The notes under the pieces were generated by a model that saw nothing but the letters and a program-made list of their open reading frames with translations, was not told the origin of the DNA and made no database searches. From positions 1-26,001 of the forward strand of contig JANBPK010001140.1 of NCBI GenBank assembly GCA_027579435.1: a stretch of 26,001 nt of DNA, given 5' to 3'. Below, piece by piece: positions 1 through 7,890 of this stretch (its first letter is position 1; every line of letters begins with the position of its first letter). Origin of the DNA: Candolleomyces eurysporus. Its lineage: Eukaryota > Basidiomycota > Agaricomycetes > Agaricales > Psathyrellaceae. A program made the position numbers and the translations under genes.

Positions 1-477
1 CCGACCCGTCTCAGCTCCAACCAGATCAAGGTCCTTCCGGCCCCGATTAAAACACCGACTCCGCCCCCACCATCTCCACCCCCACCCGTACAAGAACCCT
101 GTCAAGGACGTATCCACTTCTTCAATCCCTACGAATCCTCCGACGTCTCGCTTTTTGAAGGAACTGAAAACGTTTGCCGAAATCAACCTTGTCCGCTCCG
201 ATCCTATACAGGAGATCCTCCCGAAGAACACTACCAGAAGCCAACTGAAACAAACGCAAAGTGGGCCAAAAACCAAAGCCATAGCTGGTATATCTGCGAC
301 GAAAACGACAAACACGCCTTCTGGATCGAAAAGAAAGCCGACGTTCGCCTTAGTCGACGAGGAAACTATTTTCCGTGCCGAAAACAACCCTGCCTCTTTC
401 GATTAAATCAAGCACAAGGATTTAATCTTGCAGTCCTCGAACCCACTTCCGAAGCCAACAAGCAAACTATTCTTCAA
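1..477 (+). CDS. In-frame N-terminal extension of Gag, open at the left edge
   Basis: The frame of Gag stays open without a stop from base 1 to the ATG at 478, giving at least 159 further residues. An ATG-only view would miss it, because it holds no usable start and enters from outside the window. The translation looks like real protein. A proline-rich stretch (codons about 15-35) is followed by a segment rich in aromatic and charged residues. Two copies of a CR-x-QPC motif occur, at 175-192 (CRNQPC) and 376-393 (CRKQPC). No known domain is recognised. It may be the front of a longer Gag polyprotein or an upstream ORF fused to Gag. The shorter ORF at 155-406 is in another frame and is probably a shadow. 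Confidence 0.6.
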
Positions 478-1491
478 ATGGCTTCAGGGTCGTCATCGTC
501 ATCCCCTTCCGTTGCTCGAACCACCACTGACAAGTCAAAAGTCGGTGGAGCAAACAAACCCGATCCCTATGATGGTAACCCCAACACTTACCGAAACTTC
601 GTCACTCGATTCAAGATCTACTCCGAACTCAAGAAGGACGAATTCCCAGAAGGAGAAAAGAAGGTTCTCCTCTTCCTTTCCTTTCTCATCGACGAAGCAG
701 CTCTTTGGGCAGACAACTGGATTATCTCCAAGACTGCATCCGATGGGAAGGTCACTTATGGGAATTTTCCCGAAATCTTCAAGGAATTCGAAGCAAACTA
801 CGCCCCTGTCGATCAACGCCAAAATGCAGAATTTGAACTGGACACTCTCAAACAAGGAAGCATGCCAGCAAATGAATTTGTAACCCGGTTCAAACGACTC
901 GCCAGGGAAGCCAACCAACTCAGCAAGGCAACTGCTACCAATCAGGAAACCGATCCAGCCGATATCGCTCTTCGGGCCAAATTCCAGAAGAAACTTCATC
1001 CTCGACTTTGGAAGACCATTCTGGACGAACCAAGAGCTCAGCAACCGAAGACATTCGAAGAATGGTGCAAGAGAGTCATTGAAAGAGAAGGAGATTGGCG
1101 CAACATGATCCGAGCCACTGATGGCAACGTACTTCGGCGACAACCCAGAATCAACAACCTTCGCACCTCTTCCCCTGACGAAATCAATGCTGCTCGACTC
1201 ACTCAGTCTCAACGAGATGAATGCCGAAAGAAAGGTCTTTGTTATCGATGCCAGAAGCAAGGACATCTCGTCAAGGATTGCCCCCTCCCTCCTCCCAATA
1301 ACACTGCTGGATCGTCCCGACCCCCTCCGTTCAAGAAGAAAGAAGACCAGAAGCAAAAGAAGAAGCCTACTGCCAAAGAAGTCTATCGTTATATCCGCAA
1401 CGCTCCGAAGAATATGGAAGAATCAGAAGTCAAGAAACTTGAAAGATATATGGAAGAAGGAAGCTCCGACGAAGATAACAAGGATTTTTGA
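478..1491 (+). CDS. gag: Gag structural protein with CCHC zinc knuckle
   Basis: This is the nucleocapsid/capsid protein that forms the virus-like particle and packages element RNA in the cytoplasm. From the first in-window ATG it is 337 residues. A Retrotrans_gag-like capsid core spans about residues 30-190, including the aromatic segment around YRNFVTRF and the later NEFVTRFKRL helix. A canonical zinc knuckle follows at C255-x2-C258-x4-H263-x4-C268 (bases 1240-1281). A basic Lys-rich linker and an acidic C-terminus end the protein. The TGA at 1489-1491 directly follows a run of five T, at the point where the Pol frame takes over. The true N-terminus may lie further upstream because the frame is open to base 1. 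Confidence 0.9.
   Translation: MASGSSSSSPSVARTTTDKSKVGGANKPDPYDGNPNTYRNFVTRFKIYSELKKDEFPEGEKKVLLFLSFLIDEAALWADNWIISKTASDGKVTYGNFPEIFKEFEANYAPVDQRQNAEFELDTLKQGSMPANEFVTRFKRLAREANQLSKATATNQETDPADIALRAKFQKKLHPRLWKTILDEPRAQQPKTFEEWCKRVIEREGDWRNMIRATDGNVLRRQPRINNLRTSSPDEINAARLTQSQRDECRKKGLCYRCQKQGHLVKDCPLPPPNNTAGSSRPPPFKKKEDQKQKKKPTAKEVYRYIRNAPKNMEESEVKKLERYMEEGSSDEDNKDF
1485..1491 (+). promoter_or_regulatory. Candidate -1 ribosomal frameshift site at the gag stop
   Basis: Gag ends GAT TTT TGA. The five T at 1485-1489 let a phenylalanine tRNA on TTT (1486-1488) re-pair with TTT one base back, after which TTG is read in the Pol frame. The slow TGA stop codon would sit in the A site and favour slipping. 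The Pol frame is open from 1479, so the two frames overlap by only 13 bases, exactly around this site. It is not a perfect X-XXY-YYZ heptamer, and no downstream pseudoknot was verified. Reinitiation at the ATG at 1557 is the alternative. Confidence 0.45.
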
Positions 1492-4400
1492 AGAGGAGAT
1501 CTGGATCGACGCCAGTATCTCCAACGTTTACAATTCACTCTGTACTAGTAGCCGAGATGGACCATAATTCTATGCGTATTCCGATCATCCTCTCGAGTGA
1601 CTGGAGCAGTGTGAACAAAAACGTCGAACTGAAAGCCTTGATTGACTGTGGAGCAGAAGATGTTTTTATCGACCAATCTTTTGCTGCTTTACATCGACTT
1701 CCTCTTACCCAATTGAAGAAACCCCTCAAAGTCTTTAATGTGGACGGAACTCCCAATAAAGAAGGAAGGATTACACACTTTACGCGTCTCAAGCTTACCG
1801 TCAATGGCAAGAAGAAGAGAACTGCATTCCTGGTTACCAGACTAGGCAAAGAAGACGTGATCCTCGGCCTTCCTTGGTTGAAGAAAGAAAATCCGATTAT
1901 CGACTGGAAAGAAGGAACCTTAGAATGGAAACAAGACCGACAAGAAGACCCAGAGCCTCAAGAAATAATCGCGGATTTGAAAACCGAAACAAAACCTTTG
2001 TGGATTCGAGCCAAGACTACTACCTCTCAGACGCTCGCGCAGAAGCACGAAGAAGTCAAGAAAGAAGTTCCTCTTGAAGAACAGATTCCCAAAGAATATC
2101 ACGATTACCTCAAAGTATTCGACAAGGAAGCTGCCACTCGTTTCCCTGACTCAAGACCTTGGGATCACGCTATTGATCTGAAGCCTGATTTTATCCCAAG
2201 AAGAGGAAAAATTTATAGTCTTTCTCCTCGAGAAGAGAAGGAACTCGAAAAGTTCCTCGAAGAAAACCTCGCCAAGAAATATATCCGACCTTCGAACTCC
2301 CCACAAGCCTCTCCATTCTTCTTTGTTGCCAAGAAGGATGGCTCGCTTAGACCTTGTCAAGATTATCAAAAACTTAACGAAGCCACAATCAAGAACGCCT
2401 ACCCCCTTCCCCGTATCCCAGATCTTCTTGACAAGCTCAAGAAAGCCAAATTCTTCACCAAGATGGATGTACGATCCGGATACAACAATGTTCGCATCAA
2501 GAAAGGTGACGAATGGAAAGGAGCCTTCGTGACCAACAAGGGTCTATTCGAACCAACGGTGATGTTCTTCGGACTCACCAATTCTCCGGCAACTTTCCAA
2601 GCAATGATGGACTCCATTTTCGAAGAAGAAGTTAGAGAAGGAATCGCGATTGTCTATATCGACGACATCCTTATCTTCGCCGAAACTTTAGAAGATCTTG
2701 AACGGTTCACCAAGAGAATTCTGAAGAAGTTACGAGACCATGACCTTTACCTCAAACCAGAAAAATGCGCCTTTGCTCGACGAAAGGTCGATTACCTTGG
2801 ATTCATCGTAGAAGAAGGGAAGATTTCCATGGATCCAGTCAAACTAGCAGGATTGAAAGATTGGCCGATTCCGACCACTGTCAAACAAGTTCGATCATTT
2901 TTAGGATTCGGCAATTTCTATCGAAAGTTTATTGGAGGTTACTCTCTAATAGCTCGTCCCCTCAACGACCTTCTGAAGAAAGACATCCAGTTCGAATGGA
3001 CACCAAAAGCACAAGAAGCTTTCGACCTTCTCAAGAAGAAGTTCACCGAAGAACCGGTGTTGATGATGCCTGACCCAACTCGACCTTTCCAGATCGAATC
3101 AGACGCATCATTATATGCATCGGGAGCGGTGCTTACTCAAATGGACGCCAATGGCAAACGACACCCCGTGTTTTTCCTTTCCCAAACCTTTACTCCCACC
3201 GAACAGAATTATCAGATCTACGATCGAGAACTCCTTGGAATCATCAGAGCTCTCCGAGAATGGAGACATTACCTTCAAGGATCCCCTCATCCGGTCACCA
3301 TTTACACCGATCACCTGAACCTCCTCTATTTCAGAAATCCTCAAAAGCTAAACGATCGTCAAAGGCGTTGGATCCCCGAATTAGCTCAGTTCGACTTCAA
3401 GTTTGAATATCGAAAAGGAACGAGTATGATCCAATCTGACACCCTCTCTCGAAGACCAGATCATCACCCCTCTGAAGAAGAAGAATCGAAGCAAATCGTT
3501 CTTCTTTCCCCCGACAGATTCATCTCGAGTATCAAAATGGAAATCGATGGAGGCCTTTTCGATGCAACTCTTCGAGAAGAAATTATTCTGAAGACTCAAG
3601 AAACTTCCTCTATAACTGAATTCCCGACTCTTTTGAAGGGCGAACTTCCTGAAAGTTGGGACCGACATGAAACTAAGGAAGGCACTCTTTACCTTTACAA
3701 GGGAAGAGTCTATATTCCACCGGATCAAGCCTTACGCAAGAAAGTTACGAAACTTTATCATGATTCACCGACAGCTGGACATCCTGGACAGCAAGCAACG
3801 CGACTCGCCATTCAACGACACTATTATTGGCCAGGACTCACTCATTTTGTCAATCGATATGTTCAAGGATGTGCTGCCTGCCAACAGAACAAGATCAACC
3901 GACGACCGACCAAACCCCCTCTCTTCCCCATTGAAGCCAGCTCTGAACCCCGACCTTTTGCTCAATGTTCTATGGATCTTATCACCGACCTTCCTATGTC
4001 CAGAGGATTTGATTCGATCCTAGTCATTGTCGACCATGGACTGACCAAAGGAGTGATCTTTACTCCTTGCCTCAAGACGATCACTGCAGAGCAAGTCAGC
4101 GACATTTTACTCCAGAAACTTTTCACAAAGTATGGACGACCGAACAAAATCATCTCCGATCGAGGCCCTCAATTCGTAGCCGGAAGCTTCAAAGAAGTTC
4201 TCAAACGAATGGGAATTTCTAGTGCACCTTCCACCGCTTATCACCCTCAGACCGATGGAGCCACCGAACGAGTCAACCAAGAAATTCAAGCCTATCTCTC
4301 TATTTTTTGTACCGTCAACCCCGAAACTTGGGTCGACCGACTTCCTCTCGCTGAATTCACCCATAATTCCCGAACTCATGCTGAACGACAACATTCCCCC

Positions 4401-5177
4401 TTCGAACTTCTTTACGGTTACCAACCTCCCTCTATCCCGAATGCCTTAGGGGAATCGCAATTCCCAGCGGCAGAAGAAAGACTGCGCTCTTTAGAGGCAG
4501 CTAGAAACGAAGCTCTAGCAGCTCATGAACTCGCCCGAGCTAGAATGAAAGATAGGTTCTCTTCCGCCTTTATCCCATTCAAGAAGGGTCAGAAGGTCTG
4601 GTTAGAATCTAAGAACCTCAAGTTGCCGTATCTCTCCAAGAAAATAGCTCCAAAACGAGAAGGCCCCTTCAGAATATCCGAAGTTCTTTCCCCTGTCACC
4701 TATCGACTTTCCCTCCCGAAACTTTGGAAGATTCACAACGTCTTTCACGCCACTCTTCTAACTCCATTCATTGAAACGGACACTCACGGTCCTGCTCATT
4801 CAACTCCAATTCCTGACATCATTGAAGGAGAAGAAGAATACGAAGTCGAAGGAATTCTACGCCACAAGAAAAAGGGAACCAAGATGTTCTATCTTCTCAG
4901 ATGGAAGGATCAACCAACCACTGAAGATAGTTGGGAACCAGAAGAACATCTCACGCATTCGCAAGAACTCTTAGAAGACTACTGGGCCAGAACAAAAGAA
5001 CATGCCAAGAAGAAGGAGAAGACTAGAAGAAGGCAAAATCGCGCCATTCGAACCACGCATTTTGTCAAAGCACGACAAACTGTCATCATTAGAAGTCCTT
5101 TCTCAAAGATGATAATGCGGCAAGAACTTACGAAGACTCTTGGTCGGATGGTAATCACTCTTTACCAGAACCTATAA
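1488..5177 (+). CDS. pol: Pol polyprotein: protease, RT, RNase H, integrase, chromodomain
   Basis: The frame is open from 1479 and lies -1 relative to Gag; the first ATG is only at 1557. Residues are counted from 1488. The aspartic protease has D53-C-G-A instead of the usual D-S/T-G-A. The conserved ILGLPWL segment lies near 125. RT carries D327 in KMDVRSGY and the Y390-I-D-D393 box. RNase H has candidate catalytic residues D539, E581 and D608. Integrase has an HHCC zinc module near 760-805 and a DD35E triad D830, D891, E927. The C-terminal chromodomain (about 1116-1168, W1149) probably directs integration to heterochromatin. Every catalytic residue checked is present and there is no internal stop. 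The lack of an early ATG suggests a Gag-Pol fusion by -1 frameshifting. Confidence 0.96.
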   Translation: MKRRSGSTPVSPTFTIHSVLVAEMDHNSMRIPIILSSDWSSVNKNVELKALIDCGAEDVFIDQSFAALHRLPLTQLKKPLKVFNVDGTPNKEGRITHFTRLKLTVNGKKKRTAFLVTRLGKEDVILGLPWLKKENPIIDWKEGTLEWKQDRQEDPEPQEIIADLKTETKPLWIRAKTTTSQTLAQKHEEVKKEVPLEEQIPKEYHDYLKVFDKEAATRFPDSRPWDHAIDLKPDFIPRRGKIYSLSPREEKELEKFLEENLAKKYIRPSNSPQASPFFFVAKKDGSLRPCQDYQKLNEATIKNAYPLPRIPDLLDKLKKAKFFTKMDVRSGYNNVRIKKGDEWKGAFVTNKGLFEPTVMFFGLTNSPATFQAMMDSIFEEEVREGIAIVYIDDILIFAETLEDLERFTKRILKKLRDHDLYLKPEKCAFARRKVDYLGFIVEEGKISMDPVKLAGLKDWPIPTTVKQVRSFLGFGNFYRKFIGGYSLIARPLNDLLKKDIQFEWTPKAQEAFDLLKKKFTEEPVLMMPDPTRPFQIESDASLYASGAVLTQMDANGKRHPVFFLSQTFTPTEQNYQIYDRELLGIIRALREWRHYLQGSPHPVTIYTDHLNLLYFRNPQKLNDRQRRWIPELAQFDFKFEYRKGTSMIQSDTLSRRPDHHPSEEEESKQIVLLSPDRFISSIKMEIDGGLFDATLREEIILKTQETSSITEFPTLLKGELPESWDRHETKEGTLYLYKGRVYIPPDQALRKKVTKLYHDSPTAGHPGQQATRLAIQRHYYWPGLTHFVNRYVQGCAACQQNKINRRPTKPPLFPIEASSEPRPFAQCSMDLITDLPMSRGFDSILVIVDHGLTKGVIFTPCLKTITAEQVSDILLQKLFTKYGRPNKIISDRGPQFVAGSFKEVLKRMGISSAPSTAYHPQTDGATERVNQEIQAYLSIFCTVNPETWVDRLPLAEFTHNSRTHAERQHSPFELLYGYQPPSIPNALGESQFPAAEERLRSLEAARNEALAAHELARARMKDRFSSAFIPFKKGQKVWLESKNLKLPYLSKKIAPKREGPFRISEVLSPVTYRLSLPKLWKIHNVFHATLLTPFIETDTHGPAHSTPIPDIIEGEEEYEVEGILRHKKKGTKMFYLLRWKDQPTTEDSWEPEEHLTHSQELLEDYWARTKEHAKKKEKTRRRQNRAIRTTHFVKARQTVIIRSPFSKMIMRQELTKTLGRMVITLYQNL

Positions 5178-5281
5178 AGACTGACTCCCCAGAATCCTTC
5201 GATCTCCAAACCTACTATCTCCAACATTCTCTCCTTACTTACCCTTGCTCGTATCACTCTTATCATCGTAATCTTTATACG

Positions 5282-6643
5282 ATGTCTTCTTCTGTTGTAC
5301 CGACCTCTCCTCCGACTACGACCCCACCCACTGACCCCTACTCCGAGAGTCGTCGCGGTCCCGCCGACGGCTCTATTCGATACGCCCTTTCCGAAATCGA
5401 GTGTCGCGAAGCGCGACGAAGGGTGGCCAACATCAAGTCCGTCCAGGACTTGATTTGGTACGAAAAGAAGTACGCCGGCTCCCTCTCCACGAACCCCAGC
5501 AACCACGACGACAACCGATTTTACTCCCAAGCTTTGAGGGAGTATAAACTCACAGCTGACCGGCTGAAAGAAGCCAACGAAACCCTCGACCGTCTCCTCC
5601 CTATTCTCGATAGCATCGAGAAGGAGGTTGAGAAGGCGGAAGACCTTGCCTGGCACCTCGCAGAGGATAAGACCAATCGTTCCCGTTTCCTCACCTCCCA
5701 CCTTCCCGAAATCCGGTCTGCCATCACCCAGCAGGCCCTTCGATATCGCCAACAGGACGAACTATATTTGCTCGAAGAAAACCGAAAACAGGGGTTGTCC
5801 CCTATCATCCGACACCCCTTCGATCACCCCAACCCTGCTGTCCGCGCGTTCTCTGACAAAGAACGCGAGAACAGAGTTTTCGCTAGCTGTGGCCGATGTA
5901 AACTCATCGGTCACTTCGACTCCGACCACATCGACGTGGTTTGCCCCCATTGCAACACTTTCGCCCCCGGCCACTTGGCCATTTTCTGTGGAAAAAAACC
6001 GGCCCCGACTCCAATTTCCAAGGGAAAGGAAACATGGAGAGGAGATTCTGAGGAATGGAGTCGTCCCCAACAGAACACCTGGGGGACTTGGAACGAGAAG
6101 GATATTCCCAAGGAAACTTGGGAAGAATATAAGAAGAAGACGTACCCCCCGGAACCTTCCCCCGACCCCATCCTTCTCACCCCAGCTCCTAAGAAGCCCT
6201 CTCCCTCTCCTGATCCACCCATGCCTCAGTATCGCCCCGGATCCGCTCCCCTTACCATAAAAAAACCCTTTTACGCCTCCAATCCTCGACCCCCCTCCCC
6301 TCCCACAGCCTCTAGTACGCAAGCTGCGTACTTGAAGAAAACTGAAGAACGACGTGCGGCCAAGGGTAGGAAACCCTGGGCCAAGATCCAGGAAGAACAG
6401 GTCGTCCTGGATAAGGGGGGAAGGAAAGCGCTCAATGCGGAGCGTAACAAGAAAACCATGGAGATGAAGGGTAGAGGCAGAGGCAGAGGTGGAGGCTCCA
6501 TCCGCGGGAGGCCTGCTAACTATCGGGTACATGATGTGCCCATGAAGACCAAGGACGCCGGGGAGAACAGTGACGATGACTGGATGTATGGCGAGTATGA
6601 TCCAGGATGGAATTCGGATGCGGAACATAACCTCAGGACGTGA
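5282..6643 (+). CDS. Third retroelement ORF: zinc-knuckle, RG-rich protein of unknown function
   Basis: A 453-residue ORF starts 104 bases after pol and lies before the LTR, where other elements carry env. It has no signal peptide or membrane segment, so it is not an envelope protein. Residues 1-20 are Ser/Thr/Pro-rich. Residues about 80-130 are strongly helical and probably coiled coil. A tandem zinc motif follows: C203-x2-C206-x4-H211-x4-H216, then C221-x2-C224-x6-H231-x4-C236. The first unit ends in His where a classic knuckle has Cys. About 265-350 is proline-rich. An RG-repeat stretch (397-411) precedes an acidic tail. Nucleic-acid binding is inferred from these parts; the family is not recognised. 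The 104-base spacer is pyrimidine-rich and may act as a leader for separate expression. Confidence 0.75.
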   Translation: MSSSVVPTSPPTTTPPTDPYSESRRGPADGSIRYALSEIECREARRRVANIKSVQDLIWYEKKYAGSLSTNPSNHDDNRFYSQALREYKLTADRLKEANETLDRLLPILDSIEKEVEKAEDLAWHLAEDKTNRSRFLTSHLPEIRSAITQQALRYRQQDELYLLEENRKQGLSPIIRHPFDHPNPAVRAFSDKERENRVFASCGRCKLIGHFDSDHIDVVCPHCNTFAPGHLAIFCGKKPAPTPISKGKETWRGDSEEWSRPQQNTWGTWNEKDIPKETWEEYKKKTYPPEPSPDPILLTPAPKKPSPSPDPPMPQYRPGSAPLTIKKPFYASNPRPPSPPTASSTQAAYLKKTEERRAAKGRKPWAKIQEEQVVLDKGGRKALNAERNKKTMEMKGRGRGRGGGSIRGRPANYRVHDVPMKTKDAGENSDDDWMYGEYDPGWNSDAEHNLRT

Positions 6644-6707
6644 GGCAAGAAATTTCTTTTGTTTTATTTTGTATTAGTATGTTGTTTGGGACAAACAATC
6701 TTGTTTT

Positions 6708-6715
6708 GGGGGTAG
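6708..6715 (+). other. Possible polypurine tract before the 3' LTR
   Basis: A run of five G (6708-6712) followed by TAG stands directly in front of the TGTTATG that is taken as the LTR start. This is the position where plus-strand DNA synthesis is primed in LTR elements. The tract is short and interrupted by T, so the call rests mainly on position. Confidence 0.35.
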
Positions 6716-7119
6716 TGTTATGTAATAACCCNTAGGGTATCTTTTTTTTTCTATTGTTTACTTNTATTTGATTCGGACTCCCTCGGACTTCTCTCCTTAG
6801 TAGCACGTTATCTTCCCCTTTGCCCCAGTTTTAACCCTTAGCCCGAGGACACCCTCTACCCCGTTGTTCTTTTTCTCATCTGTTTTCTTTTATCTTGCTT
6901 CTTTTGCCCTTTACCCTGCTTCTTTGCTATTAATAGTCGATGGAACCCGATAGCTATCAAGTAGGAACAGTAGAAGCACCAATGCTGGTCATATGAGTCG
7001 AGCCAGTCCGGACTTGCCCGATCGGTTCAAGTAGTATAAATACCGAGCTAAACTGTGTAGTAGTTCTTTAGCTTGTTCTCGAGAATCAAACCTCGTCTAC
7101 TTGTACCTGGTGCCTGACA
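6716..7119 (+). repeat. Probable 3' LTR
   Basis: The proposed LTR begins TGTTATGTAATAACC, a form often seen in fungal gypsy LTRs and containing a small palindrome (GTTAT-GTA-ATAAC). It holds a pyrimidine-rich middle and a TATA box, as expected of a U3 promoter. An end at ACA (7117-7119) would give TGT..ACA termini and about 404 bp. The partner 5' LTR is outside the window, so the right end cannot be confirmed. Two ambiguous bases lie inside (6732, 6764). Confidence 0.5.
7035..7042 (+). promoter_or_regulatory. TATA box in the LTR
   Basis: TATAAATA lies about 80 bases before the proposed LTR end. In a 5' LTR this would drive transcription of the element, with the start expected near 7065-7075. 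In this 3' LTR it could drive read-through into the leader-like stretch that follows. Confidence 0.5.
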
Positions 7120-7147
7120 GACTTACCTCGACTTCTCTACCCTGTGT

Positions 7148-7890
7148 ATGCTCAAACTGAGAACACAGTGGACGCTCAACAACGAGTACATTCGCCTCGA
7201 CATCGTCCCCCATCTCACCCTCGTCGGAGGCATAGACCTTACCCTAGGCCAAGTGCTTCTCACGATACCGATCGTTCACCTCCTCGTCCTATTCGATTCA
7301 CTCAACGTTTCCCAATTATCGCCGTCTGCTCAAGAGCTGGTAGGAACCCTACAGCTACGACGTCTATTGGGTCCATTCGCTATGAAGAAGGATCAACTAT
7401 TGTGGATATTACGTGCTTTGAACGCCATCCTGACGAGAGAGTCATCACCAACTCCTTCAATCTTCGAGTGACCAACTACGTCGACGACGTCGTCCTCACG
7501 CTTACAAGATATTGAAGAAGCGCTCCGTACCCTCAAATTCCCTTCACTCAATCCCCTTCAAGAATATCTTCTTCGAGCAGAAGGAACTCCTCTTAGTGAC
7601 GCCTTATTACCCCTTCCTTCTCTTCCGAATCCCCCTCCCTCTTCTCCCGTTCCTCCCCAACAGATTCTTCTCACAGAAGCGACTTGTGAAAGAGGCGTTC
7701 TTTCTCATTCGCTTTACACTTGGCAGCGATACGCTTCAAGTCCTAGGATATCAGTGATATCACTCAACGTCTGTCACCATCCCCCCGATCCCCGTTTCAC
7801 CGAACAATATCATCTTTCCCTGTTTCTCATAACAGTGAATCTTCGTACCTCATCTTGTATTGTCGAACCCCTGGACAATCTGAGGTACTC
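7148..7890 (+). pseudogene. Leader/gag-start-like open frame after the LTR
   Basis: One frame starts with an ATG at 7148, just after the proposed LTR end, and stays open to 7975 apart from a single TGA at 7469-7471. The translation has an amphipathic helical first half. After the TGA it has a segment containing LQDIEEALRTLK and a proline-rich stretch, similar in style to the proline-rich front of the Gag extension at the start of the window. This is what the 5' coding start of a second, truncated copy of the same element family would look like. The homology cannot be tested here because the matching part of the first element lies outside the window. The right limit is where the oppositely oriented Plavaka gene takes over. 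Confidence 0.35.

Larger units (their letters stand above)
1..7119 (+). mobile_element. Ty3/gypsy chromovirus LTR retrotransposon (5' end outside window)
   Basis: The element is recognised by the ordered set Gag with zinc knuckle, aspartic protease, reverse transcriptase, RNase H, integrase and chromodomain, followed by an extra ORF and a probable 3' LTR. The order RT-RNase H-integrase is that of Ty3/gypsy (Metaviridae-like) elements, and the terminal chromodomain places it among chromoviruses. All three main ORFs are free of internal stops, so the copy is young. The 5' LTR and primer binding site must lie left of the window. The right boundary is an estimate taken from the LTR call. Confidence 0.9.

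Noticed and set aside
535..1356. 273-codon minus-strand ORF opposite gag
   Set aside because: It is the antisense of a well-supported Gag coding region and has no recognisable domain.
5762..6628. 288-codon minus-strand ORF opposite the third retroelement ORF
   Set aside because: It arises from the GC- and Pro-rich composition of the plus-strand gene, whose zinc motifs are clearly coding on the other strand.
7108..7120. Primer binding site starting TGGTGCCTGACAG
   Set aside because: A PBS belongs after the 5' LTR. The TGG is suggestive, but no matching tRNA could be verified and the LTR end is uncertain, so it is not listed as a feature.
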